Shown piece by piece: positions 50,579-58,963 of a stretch of DNA of 64,000 bases (its first letter is position 1; each line of letters starts with the position of its first letter). Where the stretch lies: contig DBBP01000014.1 in NCBI GenBank assembly GCA_002292285.1, positions 62,001-126,000 of the forward strand, read 5' to 3'. Position numbers and translations under genes: made by a program. The DNA comes from Proteobacteria bacterium UBA981. Lineage in GTDB: Bacteria; Pseudomonadota; Gammaproteobacteria; Ga0077536. The notes beneath the pieces are model-generated. The model was not told the origin of the DNA and did no database searches. It was given only the letters and a program-made list of their open reading frames with translations.

Positions 50579-52201
50579 TCAGAGCGTATCGCGACCGACG
50601 CAAGCTGCTATGGCCAGCGCTACCGCACCGGCGTGGTCACTGACGGGGCCCGCGCTGCGATAGCCGATATGACCATCAGGTCGGAGCAGAACCGCGCCGT
50701 TTTCTTCAATGCCAAATGCTGCGGCCCAGGATTGCGCACTAACTTCCGCTTGCTGCCCGTTAACCGCAAACGCCTGTAACGGAATGGCATGCTGTTCCGC
50801 CATGCGCCGGGCTGCCTTGACCCACTCGACACCGTCTTTGCCGGCGAGCAGGCAGAATCCATTAGTGCACAAGTCGAGCGAAGAAACCCGCTTACCTGCG
50901 TAATCGAACCACACATGCGGGGCGCGTACGCCGGGCGAGGCGGCGTGATCATAGACGCCGACAGTGTCGCGGAGTGGTTGCGCCTGAGTACCATCGCTGA
51001 CGAACGCGCCACTGCTGTAGCGCACCCCAATATCGAGCCCGGCGAAGCGGCCGTAAGATTCGGCTTGTCGTAGCGCGCCTTCAACATCGCCGTTGTTACG
51101 ATAGGCGTCACCAATGGCGCCAAAATTCACACTATTGCGAAAGCTTGCTTCGGCATTGATCTCTGTGACCTCACGACGCTCTTCGTCATAACTGGCCAGC
51201 AAGTGTGGCGCCGCCCAACCCTGAATAACCCCAGCCAGTTTCCACATTAAATTGTGCGCTGCCTGCAACCCGGAGTTGAGACCGAGTCCGCCGGTCGGTG
51301 GCAGGACGTGGGCAGCATCGCCAACCAAAAACGCTCGCCCGACCTGAAAGCGATCGGCGATGATCGAATGCATGGTCCACGGGCGGATACTGCGCACCCG
51401 GATATCGAGCGAGTCGTCACCGACTGTGGCGCGTATCCAGTTCGTGGCGGCTTCGGCATCAAGGTCTTGTCCCGCGGCAAAAATCTGACAACGCCATTCG
51501 CTGTCGCCGTCTATCGGTTGATACACACCGACTCCTGCGTCCGAGGCGACGAATATTAGTGGCGCAAAACGTTCCTTGACCTGTTCGGTCAGACCATCCA
51601 CGTCGAAGTGCACATCAAGTACCGTTGCCAGGTCGTGCTGCCCCGACATCGTTACACCAAGCCAGGCGCGTGCAGGGCTGCTCGCACCATCGGCAAACAG
51701 CACATACTCGCTGTGCATGTTTTCGCGCTGATTGTCGTGCATCTCGATACTGAGTTCGCAGCCTTGCGAGGTTTGGGTCACACCGGTCACGGTTGAGTTA
51801 ACCTTGAATTCGATCAGCGTGTTGGCGTCGGCGAGATCGCGCAAAACTTTCTCGTACTTTTCCTGCGAGCTCATGTGCGGTGTCGACGGGCTGTCCACGA
51901 TCGGCACACTCTCGAAATCGGGGCACGGCACGCGTCCAATCTCGACGCCTGTTGCCGTGGTGGTATAGATCAGCGATTTCGTCCAGGTTGCGGGCAGGGA
52001 GATCGCTTCGAGTTGAGCGTCTGTTACGCCGAGGCCGCGCATGACTTCCATCGTGCGCCGGCTCACGCTGCGCGACTTGGGATGCGGATTGATCGTTGGG
52101 CGGCGCTCCAGCACGATTGAACGAACGCCGTAGGAAGCAAGCAAAAGAGCCGAGAATGTGCCGACCGGTCCACCGCCGACGATTAGAACAGGTGTATGCA
52201 T
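50579..52201 (-). CDS. FAD-dependent aromatic monooxygenase (PheA/TfdB/MhpA-like)
   Basis: A 540-residue class A flavoprotein monooxygenase. It has the Rossmann motif VLIVGGGPVGTFSALLLAS at the N-terminus, the DG motif in EYVLFADGASSPARAWLG, and the second FAD motif VGDAAHVLPPTGGLGLNSGLQAAHNL. The C-terminal thioredoxin-like domain is that of phenol hydroxylase-type enzymes. These insert a hydroxyl group into a phenolic ring using NAD(P)H. It may feed hydroquinone or catechol-type substrates to the ring-cleavage enzymes in the window; the substrate itself is unknown. A MaoC-like gene diverges from it. Confidence 0.9.
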   Translation of the reverse strand: MHTPVLIVGGGPVGTFSALLLASYGVRSIVLERRPTINPHPKSRSVSRRTMEVMRGLGVTDAQLEAISLPATWTKSLIYTTTATGVEIGRVPCPDFESVPIVDSPSTPHMSSQEKYEKVLRDLADANTLIEFKVNSTVTGVTQTSQGCELSIEMHDNQRENMHSEYVLFADGASSPARAWLGVTMSGQHDLATVLDVHFDVDGLTEQVKERFAPLIFVASDAGVGVYQPIDGDSEWRCQIFAAGQDLDAEAATNWIRATVGDDSLDIRVRSIRPWTMHSIIADRFQVGRAFLVGDAAHVLPPTGGLGLNSGLQAAHNLMWKLAGVIQGWAAPHLLASYDEERREVTEINAEASFRNSVNFGAIGDAYRNNGDVEGALRQAESYGRFAGLDIGVRYSSGAFVSDGTQAQPLRDTVGVYDHAASPGVRAPHVWFDYAGKRVSSLDLCTNGFCLLAGKDGVEWVKAARRMAEQHAIPLQAFAVNGQQAEVSAQSWAAAFGIEENGAVLLRPDGHIGYRSAGPVSDHAGAVALAIAACVGRDTL

Positions 52202-52478
52202 GTCTAGACGTCCTCGCCGCTACGCTCCGGCACGCAGAGCATGTTCGACTGATCGTTGTCGATTGGTTGTAGTGACTGCACCGCGAGATAACCGTGTACA
52301 CCCGGCGCTCAGCGCTTAAAGCAGATGTCGGTCACGAACGCTGCCAGTGTAACCGGGCGGGTTAGCGTGTCGAGTGAATCTGTGCGCGACCCGCCAGAGG
52401 AGGGTAGTCTGAAGGTCGTGCTATAGCGTCCGTTCACATGCGTTGGGCGCATGATTGCCGAAACCTGGAATTGCCAAC

Positions 52479-53300
52479 ATGACCAGTAATACATCTCTGG
52501 ATGGTTCCGCGGACTACAGTCTCGAAGCCGGATTCGCCTACCCGGAGCAGTCCGTGCGTGTCGAGCGGGCCGAGCAGAAACGCTTGCACGCCTGCTGCGA
52601 AATTGAACCGGAGGTATTTGGCGACGTTGCAGACCCGGGGCTGGTGGGGCGCAGGCCGACCGTGATGGTGGCTGAAACGATTGCCGCTTGTATGCCGGGC
52701 TGGGGCCAGGTTTTGACCGTTCATCGCCTCACCCAGATGCGTCCAATCAAATTGGACGAAACATTGACACTCAATGGACGAGTCGACGGGCTGACGCCGC
52801 ATCCACGCGGACAAGTGTTGAAAACGAGCTGGCGTTATATCGATGCCGAGGGTGATGTCGTATTCGAAGTTCAGCCGGAGGGGTTGATCATCGATCCGAA
52901 TTACACGCCTGGTTCCGCTGAACGCCCCGAGAAGCCGGTTGTCGTTGAGCGTGCGTATGAAAACGCGCTCGTGAAGACGTGCACACCTGAGGCCACGATG
53001 GCCTATTGTGAGGGCACGCATAACCCGATTCACTTCGACCCAGTGCACGCCAGGGAATTCGGGTTCCGCGCACCGATCCTGGCTGGCACTCACACCATGA
53101 GCTTTCTCATGGAGCCGCTGTACCGGCGTTATTCTCCGCGCACGTTTACGCTTGCGCTTGGATTTAAGCGCCCCGCGTTCTGGGACGACGTGCTGACAGT
53201 CCAGGCGACTTCAGCTGAGGGCTATTTTGACTACCTGAGGGCTGTCAACGCGGACAATAAATGTGTCGCCGACTGTCGTATAGAAAACCTGCGCGAGTAA
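52479..53300 (+). CDS. MaoC-like double-hotdog dehydratase
   Basis: A 273-residue protein with two hotdog halves. The C-terminal half has the active-site segment CEGTHNPIHFDPVHAREFGF, with the hydratase Asp/His pair, followed by APILAGTHTMSFL. The N-terminal half (FGDVADPGLVGRRPTVMVAETI) is degenerate, as in fused hydratase 2 enzymes. It probably hydrates or dehydrates an acyl-CoA. The ATG at 52479 is used; a TTG eight codons upstream is possible. It is divergent from the FAD monooxygenase and converges with the amidase gene. A role after CoA activation of an aromatic acid is inferred only. Confidence 0.8.
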   Translation: MTSNTSLDGSADYSLEAGFAYPEQSVRVERAEQKRLHACCEIEPEVFGDVADPGLVGRRPTVMVAETIAACMPGWGQVLTVHRLTQMRPIKLDETLTLNGRVDGLTPHPRGQVLKTSWRYIDAEGDVVFEVQPEGLIIDPNYTPGSAERPEKPVVVERAYENALVKTCTPEATMAYCEGTHNPIHFDPVHAREFGFRAPILAGTHTMSFLMEPLYRRYSPRTFTLALGFKRPAFWDDVLTVQATSAEGYFDYLRAVNADNKCVADCRIENLRE

Positions 53301-53322
53301 CCGCTAGCCTGCTATTGCGCGA

Positions 53323-54261
53323 CTACTCGAAGACGATGCGTGGGAAATAAAACGACACAATCCAGTTTGGCATGTCGACAATTTCGCTGATACGTAAATC
53401 CGCACACACTGAACATAGTATGTAGGCGTCAATTGGGTTCAACTGATATCGCTGCGCGAGCAGCTCAAGCATGTCGGAAACTGCCTGGCGTGCCGCGCTC
53501 ATGAGATCGGGGCCGATGCCAGTGGTTACCTCATAGCCCGCGCCATCGAGATGTCGGCTGACGGGGCCAGGCGTAGAAAAGCGCGGCCCGGAAATGTTCG
53601 CGCCTTTAATCAATTCGAAGCGTGCCGCGACCGCCATGGCTGTCTCAATCGCCGTGCCGCAGATTTCTCCATCGCCCTGAGCAGCATGCGCGTCGCCGAG
53701 ACTGAACAACGCACCGCTTACTTCGACCGGCAGATAGAGCTCGGTGCCGAGCGCAATATCGCGGATATCCATGTTGCCGCCGACATTGCGGGGCGGGATG
53801 ATCGAATGCGGGCCAGCTTCTGCTGGTGCCACACCGATGGTCCCGCACATGGGCTTCAGCGGTACTCGTCCGCCCGGACCGAAAGCGGCGGGGGTGCTGG
53901 CTGCCGTGTCGTAGTGCCAGAGCTGCAAATGCGGCTCGGGAAATTGGTCGGCGAGTAAACCGAAGCCGGGAATGTTGGCTGTCCAGCCAAATCCCGAGGG
54001 TGTGAACTCCAGCAAAGTCACTTTCAACGCGTCACCGGGTTCAGCGCCGTCGATAACAATTGGTCCGACCACGGGATTGACCTGTTCGAAGTCGAGATTC
54101 GCGATATCGGTAACTGTTGAGTCCGCGGTAATTTGTCCGTTCGAGGCATCGTGCGGATGGAACTCGGCGGTCTCGCCAGGCGCGACGGTCAGCACCGGCG
54201 CGTTGCTGTTATCCCAACCGAAATGGCCCTGATGGCGATGAATGGTGTGTTGGCAGTTCAT
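53323..54261 (-). CDS. Acetamidase/formamidase family amidohydrolase
   Basis: A 312-residue member of the FmdA/AmdA family, which hydrolyses formamide, acetamide and similar short amides. Characteristic segments are HFGWDNSNAPVLTVAPGETAEFHPHDAS, GPIVIDGAEPGDALKVTLLEF, PRNVGGNMDIRDIALGTELYLPVEVSGALFSLGDAHAAQGDGEICGTAIE and DAYILCSVCADLRISEIVD. The ATG at 54261 is chosen; an earlier in-frame start adds 34 unlikely residues. Together with the dimethylformamidase-like pair it suggests use of small amides, although the genes are 20 kb apart. No signal peptide, so cytoplasmic. Confidence 0.9.
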   Translation of the reverse strand: MNCQHTIHRHQGHFGWDNSNAPVLTVAPGETAEFHPHDASNGQITADSTVTDIANLDFEQVNPVVGPIVIDGAEPGDALKVTLLEFTPSGFGWTANIPGFGLLADQFPEPHLQLWHYDTAASTPAAFGPGGRVPLKPMCGTIGVAPAEAGPHSIIPPRNVGGNMDIRDIALGTELYLPVEVSGALFSLGDAHAAQGDGEICGTAIETAMAVAARFELIKGANISGPRFSTPGPVSRHLDGAGYEVTTGIGPDLMSAARQAVSDMLELLAQRYQLNPIDAYILCSVCADLRISEIVDMPNWIVSFYFPRIVFE

Positions 54262-54727
54262 GTGGGGACGATGAACTTCGCGCTGACGACTGTCAATTGC
54301 TGACCCGTCTCTCCGCGTCGGGACGGCCGGGATCGCCATCATCGTGAATATTGAAGGTCTCACATGTCATCGTCACTGTCGTGAGAAATTACAAGCCCAG
54401 TTTTCGTTCGCCAGAAAAATGGCCAAGCTTTTGTTTATTGGAAACTTTCCAGCGCTTATCACGCCGTAAAGAGTCTGACCCGTAAATGCAGATACGCGTC
54501 GTGTGGGGACCTATCGTCGAATCGGAAATCCCCACTTCTTCGAGCGATGTTCCGGCGTGGTGATACCTCATTGACGCGCTCAGACAGGTCAGCCGTGAAA
54601 ACTCGCCGTCTTCGTAAACTACAAAGCACAGCCAAGCGGCAGAGTTTGCCCTAGAATCGACTGGTACTGACCGGCGATATTCGGGGAAGGGTGTCCGGGC
54701 AGTTTTGCTGATAAGGGGAGCTCGACA
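54262..54727. other. Divergent intergenic region between amidase and PQQ dehydrogenase
   Basis: These 466 bp must hold promoters for both flanking genes. A 13-bp near-palindrome TGGAAACTTTCCA (54439-54451, 6-bp arms around one base) lies in an AT-rich stretch and may be a regulator site. The short frames in it are not convincing. An AAGGGGAGC-type ribosome binding site for the PQQ dehydrogenase is at its right end. Confidence 0.4.
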
Positions 54728-56815
54728 ATGAAGTTACGATTCCGATGGGCCGGCGCAGGCGTGTTGATTTTCGCTTTGCAGGCGGGTGCCGCTGAGACAG
54801 TTGTGAACGACGCGACTCTGAGCGTTGAGGGCGACGGTAGTAACTGGCTTGCCTATGGCCGTAATTATTCTGAGCAGCGCTACAGCCCGCTCGATCAAAT
54901 TAATACGGAAACAGTTTCTCGACTCGGCGTTGCATGGGTCATGGAGCTTCCCAGCGACAAGGCGTTGGTCGGGACGCCGCTGGTCGTCGATGGCGTGCTG
55001 TTTTTCACAGGCAGCTTTTCCGTTACCCGGGCCGTTGATGCCAAAACAGGCAAGCTGCTGTGGGAATACGATCCGAAGTCGGTTGAACATGCGGGCGCCC
55101 GGTTGCGCAACCTATGGGACCAAAACAAGGGTCTCGCCTACTGGAATGGCAAGGTGATCATTTCGACCATTGATGGTCGACTGGTCGGCTTGAACGCCAA
55201 GACTGGCGAGAAAATCTGGGAAACGATGACTATCGATCCGCGCCGTGCGTTTTACATCACCGGCGCGCCGAAAGTATTCAAAGGTAAAGTTATTATCGGC
55301 AACGGTGGTACCGAGCAGGAAGCCGCGCGCGGCTATGTGACGGCCTACGACGCTGACACCGGCGAACAGGCATGGCGCTTTTGGGTCGTGCCGGGCAATC
55401 CGGCCGATGGTTTTGAATCAGAAGCGATGGAAATGGCGGCCAAGACCTGGAACGGCGAATGGTGGAAGTTCGGTGGCGGCGGCAATACCTGGAACGGCAT
55501 TACCTACGACCCTGATTTCGATCAGCTCCTGATTGGTACCGGCAATGGCTCCCCTTGGAACCAGAAAATCCGCTCACCCGGCGGTGGCGACAATTTGTTC
55601 CTGTGCTCGATCGTCGCGCTCGATGCCGACACTGGCGATTACAAGTGGCACTACCAGACTGTTCCCGGTGAGACCTGGGATTACAACTCGAACATGGACA
55701 TCGTGCTGGCTGATCTTAAGTACGGCGGACAGTCGATCAAGGCCTTGATGCACGCGCCCAAGAACGGTTTTTTCTATGTCATCAATCGCGCTAATGGCGA
55801 ACTGCTGTCGGCCGAAAAATTCGCCAAAGCAACCTGGGCCTCACACATCGATCTGAAGAGCGGCCGACCGGTCGAGATGGCCGGTGCCCGCTATGAGGAT
55901 GGCGAGGAGTTGGTGTGGCCGAGCCCTTTTGGTGCGCACAGCTGGCACGCCATGTCCTACAACCCGAACACCGGTCTGGTCTATATCCCGACCATTGAAA
56001 TGCCCGCCTCGTTCAAAGATTCCGGCATTGATCTGCGGGCGTTTAAGTCGCCGCATATGAACACCGCAGTGGGCGTCGAGTTTGGCACAGGCGACACCGC
56101 CGTCGATTATGGCAGTGGCCGTCTACAAGCCTGGGACCCGATTAAACAAGCCATGGTGTGGGAGCAACCGCTGCCACCGCAATGGAATCCGGGCACCATG
56201 ACGACCAAAGGGAACCTGGTTTTTGAAGGGCGCGCTGATGGCCGGTTCGTTGCTTATCATGCTGAGACCGGCGAGCCCGTTTGGTCACTCGAATTGGGCG
56301 TTGGTATTTCCGCACCACCAGTCACCTACACCGTCGAGGGCAAACAATATGTGTCGCTGTTGGTGGGTTGGGGTGGCGCAGGCCTGATTGCGGGCTCCAT
56401 CGCGGCCCAACATGGTTGGAAGTACAAAGCACATCCGCGTCGACTCTATACCTTCGCGCTGGATGCCAAGCAGCCAGTTCCGCCATCACCGCCACCGGTG
56501 CTTGCTATGCCGCTCGATCCGCCAGAATTTAAGGTCGACGATGCGCTGGCCGAGAGCGGCAAAGCGCTGTATGCCGAAAACTGTTTTCTCTGTCATGGTG
56601 GCGGCGTCGTCTCAGGCGGGTTGGCGCCAGACTTACGCGAGTCGCCGATTGCGCTCACTTTGGCATCGTTCAAGGAAGTCGTCGTCAACGGTTCGCTGGC
56701 GCCAAACGGTATGCCGCGGTTTCAGGAATTCAGTGACGAGCAAGCCTCCGCGCTGATTCACTATATCCGCCAAACAGCACGGCAAAACCTTGCTGATCAG
56801 CGCGCGCCGAAGTAG
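54728..56815 (+). CDS. PQQ-dependent quinohemoprotein alcohol dehydrogenase (type II-like)
   Basis: A 695-residue periplasmic enzyme. A signal peptide (to about residue 21) is followed by an eight-bladed PQQ propeller with repeats such as AVDAKTGKLLWEYDP and a C-terminal cytochrome c domain with CFLCH at 619-623 and a likely Met662 ligand. Asp318 in ETWDYNSN is the predicted catalytic base. The residue two after it is Asn, not the Asp of lanthanide enzymes, so calcium is expected. The vicinal Cys pair of most such enzymes is absent; the region reads RLRNLWD (125-131). It oxidises an alcohol or hydroxylated ring, passing electrons to cytochrome. No partner gene is adjacent. Confidence 0.88.
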   Translation: MKLRFRWAGAGVLIFALQAGAAETVVNDATLSVEGDGSNWLAYGRNYSEQRYSPLDQINTETVSRLGVAWVMELPSDKALVGTPLVVDGVLFFTGSFSVTRAVDAKTGKLLWEYDPKSVEHAGARLRNLWDQNKGLAYWNGKVIISTIDGRLVGLNAKTGEKIWETMTIDPRRAFYITGAPKVFKGKVIIGNGGTEQEAARGYVTAYDADTGEQAWRFWVVPGNPADGFESEAMEMAAKTWNGEWWKFGGGGNTWNGITYDPDFDQLLIGTGNGSPWNQKIRSPGGGDNLFLCSIVALDADTGDYKWHYQTVPGETWDYNSNMDIVLADLKYGGQSIKALMHAPKNGFFYVINRANGELLSAEKFAKATWASHIDLKSGRPVEMAGARYEDGEELVWPSPFGAHSWHAMSYNPNTGLVYIPTIEMPASFKDSGIDLRAFKSPHMNTAVGVEFGTGDTAVDYGSGRLQAWDPIKQAMVWEQPLPPQWNPGTMTTKGNLVFEGRADGRFVAYHAETGEPVWSLELGVGISAPPVTYTVEGKQYVSLLVGWGGAGLIAGSIAAQHGWKYKAHPRRLYTFALDAKQPVPPSPPPVLAMPLDPPEFKVDDALAESGKALYAENCFLCHGGGVVSGGLAPDLRESPIALTLASFKEVVVNGSLAPNGMPRFQEFSDEQASALIHYIRQTARQNLADQRAPK

Positions 56816-57077
56816 TTTTCCGCAGCCGTTGGAAGGACCGCATTCGAAACGACGGGCGGGTCGCGTATGAACAACACCATCTCCCGTTCGTCGCGGCGAC
56901 CAAAACGGATTTACATAAACGCGAGGAAATTTCGGAAGCAGATACAGTGAGGCATTGCGGCCAGTGCAAACGGCGATGTGATTGAGGAAGTGATGCTTGG
57001 GGAACACGTGCCCCCGAGTGAATAGGCCGGAAGGCATCCAAGCATCGAACTCACGACCCAAATTGAGAGTAGTACGA

Positions 57078-57422
57078 ATGGCATCCAGCAACCGGCAATT
57101 GTTTTATGGGGTTACGGCGCTCATCGGCGTCGTCGTGACCTGGTATTTCAACATTCAGTTCATGATCGAAACCGGCGGTTTCTCGCTCGGGGAATTTATT
57201 GCGGCGACGAACGCAAACGCTGCCGCCACTTCAATCAGCAATGACCTGTTGGTCGTGGTAGTAACCTTCTTTTTTTGGTCATTTCTCGAAGCCAAACGAC
57301 TCGGCATGCGCCACTGGTGGGCTTATGTGATCCTGACCTTCAGCATCGCCATTGCGTTCGCCTGTCCGCTGTTTATGCTGATGCGTGAGCGCAAACTTGT
57401 GGCCCTGGGCCAGGTTGATTAG
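57078..57422 (+). CDS. DUF2834 membrane protein
   Basis: A 114-residue inner-membrane protein with three predicted helices (residues 7-27, 47-67 and 80-105). The segments FYGVTALIGVVVTWYFNIQFM and LLVVVVTFFFWSFLEAKRLGMRHWWAYV are typical of DUF2834. The ATG at 57078 is chosen since the frame open to 56997 adds non-coding-like sequence. It stands between the PQQ dehydrogenase and a DUF2277 gene. No function is known. Confidence 0.75.
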   Translation: MASSNRQLFYGVTALIGVVVTWYFNIQFMIETGGFSLGEFIAATNANAAATSISNDLLVVVVTFFFWSFLEAKRLGMRHWWAYVILTFSIAIAFACPLFMLMRERKLVALGQVD

Positions 57423-57508
57423 AAGCGGCTTGCAGAAACCAGGTCGAGGAGCTAATCCGTCGGCGGCCTGCCGTCGTGTCGATTTTCGCCAGCACAGGAG
57501 CTGACCCG

Positions 57509-57790
57509 ATGTGTAGAAATATAAAAACGCTGTTCAACTTCGAACCGCCCGCGACAGACGCCGAGATTCGCGCGTCGGCCGAGCAGTTCGTGCGGAAAAT
57601 CAGTGGTTCGACCAAACCGTCGGCTGCGAACCAAGCGGTCTTCGACAAGGCGATTGAAGATGTTACGGCCACAGTATCGGAACTTCTGGCGACTCTGGTG
57701 ACACAGGCCCCACCACGCGACCGCGACGTCGAAGCAGCTAAAGCACGTGCCCGAGCGGCGGTACGATTCGGCGGCGGCCAGAGCGCGTGA
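57509..57790 (+). CDS. DUF2277 family protein
   Basis: A 93-residue small protein beginning MCRNIKTLFNFEPPATDAEIRA, the diagnostic start of DUF2277, with QFVRKISGSTKPSAANQAVF and an Arg-rich C-terminus. The ATG at 57509 has AGGAG about 9 nt before it and is preferred over an upstream frame. The family has no known biochemical role. It converges with the LigB-like dioxygenase gene, 7 bp between stops. Confidence 0.85.
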   Translation: MCRNIKTLFNFEPPATDAEIRASAEQFVRKISGSTKPSAANQAVFDKAIEDVTATVSELLATLVTQAPPRDRDVEAAKARARAAVRFGGGQSA

Positions 57791-57797
57791 TCAGACC

Positions 57798-58631
57798 TTA
57801 GTTCCCGCCCTCAAGGTTGAAGCGGGCCACCGTGCAACCGACGGCGAAGATAGGCATTTGCGCCGTATAGAACTGTAGTTCACCGGCACCGCGTGCGGCT
57901 GCCGCAGTGGCGATATAAGTTCGAATTTCGAATCCACCTTGTCCGCCATCACGGTAGGTGTCGACGTCGTTGTAGTCGAGTAGTGCCGCGCGGTCGTTGC
58001 GCATCAAGCGGTCGAGAAAGTCGCGGTCCCAGGGTTCATTAATTTTTCCCGAGTCCGGTGTCGCCGGCCAATGGGATATGCCGCCAGTCCCGACGATAGC
58101 TATTTTTTCGGGGACCGCGTCGCAAGCCTCCCGCAATGCCTCTCCAAATGCCCACGCACGATGCAGAGGCGTTAGCGGTGGTCCCTGGCAATTGATGTTT
58201 ACCGGGATGATCGGCAAATCGTAGCGCGGCGTCAGAAAGTGCAACGGCACCATCACGCCGTGATCAAATTTCCATTCTTCAGCGTAGGCAACATCCACGC
58301 TGTGCATCACCTGTTCAACCAGCGTGCGGCTAAGGCGAGCATTGCCAGGGACTTTCGTGCGCTCGATCTTGAGCCACTTTGGATCTTCAATCGGGCCTTC
58401 ATATTCATCACTAATGCCGATGCAATAGGCGGGCATATTGTTCATGAAGAAATTCGCAAAGTGTTCTGCGGCAATGACGACGAGTGCTTCGGCACCACTG
58501 GCTTCGATGTCCCGGCGCTGTGCGTCCAGGCGCGCATAAAACTCATCGCGCAGTGCAGTGTTCTCCACTAGTTCAGCACGCCCTGTCATGCCTGGGGCAT
58601 GACTTAACACGCCTGCATAAACGAGACTCAT
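57798..58631 (-). CDS. Class III extradiol dioxygenase, LigB-like catalytic subunit
   Basis: A 277-residue LigB-superfamily protein. Predicted Fe(II) ligands are His11 (in VLSHAPGM), His57 (in IAAEHFANFF) and Glu235 (in GFEIRTYI), and the catalytic His187 in GTGGISHWP. His124 in FDHGVMVPL is another conserved position. It pairs with the LigA-like gene (4-bp overlap) as in protocatechuate 4,5-dioxygenase LigAB. It occupies the place of HpaD, so homoprotocatechuate 2,3-cleavage is inferred from neighbouring hpaE, hpaF, hpaB-like genes. E. coli HpaD is itself a class III enzyme but a single-subunit one; a gallate or protocatechuate dioxygenase is the alternative. Confidence 0.85.
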   Translation of the reverse strand: MSLVYAGVLSHAPGMTGRAELVENTALRDEFYARLDAQRRDIEASGAEALVVIAAEHFANFFMNNMPAYCIGISDEYEGPIEDPKWLKIERTKVPGNARLSRTLVEQVMHSVDVAYAEEWKFDHGVMVPLHFLTPRYDLPIIPVNINCQGPPLTPLHRAWAFGEALREACDAVPEKIAIVGTGGISHWPATPDSGKINEPWDRDFLDRLMRNDRAALLDYNDVDTYRDGGQGGFEIRTYIATAAAARGAGELQFYTAQMPIFAVGCTVARFNLEGGN

Positions 58632-58963
58632 TGCTGCTTCTCCTCATTGGTAAAGCTCGCACCCTCACCGGTCATGGCGTAGACCCCAGCCCGCACCGGA
58701 CCGTGTGTTGCAACACCCTTCCGCATCAGGTCCAGGTAATCGAACCAGGCGATGCCGAGGAAAGCCGCGAAATGCATGAGAATCTGGCCGTTTACCCCGA
58801 GCACATAGAGCAAACCGATGTCGCCTTCTGCGAGTGCTGCGCGCTCTTCGTCAGTTAAATCATAGGCGCCAAGCAGTTCGGTCAATTCGGTTTCGTAACG
58901 CGCTTGCACGGCGGGTTCGCGATTCATCACATAAAGAAATTTCTGCAGCTGGTAGAGGCTCAT
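58628..58963 (-). CDS. LigA-like alpha subunit of extradiol dioxygenase
   Basis: A 111-residue helical protein of the LigA family, recognisable by LYQLQKFLYVMNREPAVQARYET near the N-terminus and EERAALAEGDIGLLYVLGVNGQILMHFAAFLG in the centre. LigA caps the active site of LigB-type dioxygenases. It overlaps the preceding hpaE-like gene by 4 bp and the LigB-like gene by 4 bp, showing translational coupling. Its presence distinguishes this dioxygenase from single-subunit HpaD. Confidence 0.88.
   Translation of the reverse strand: MSLYQLQKFLYVMNREPAVQARYETELTELLGAYDLTDEERAALAEGDIGLLYVLGVNGQILMHFAAFLGIAWFDYLDLMRKGVATHGPVRAGVYAMTGEGASFTNEEKQQ

Noticed and set aside
56633..57091. 152-codon open frame on the minus strand
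   Set aside because: It overlaps the PQQ dehydrogenase C-terminus and the DUF2834 start, has no family resemblance, and no ribosome binding site.
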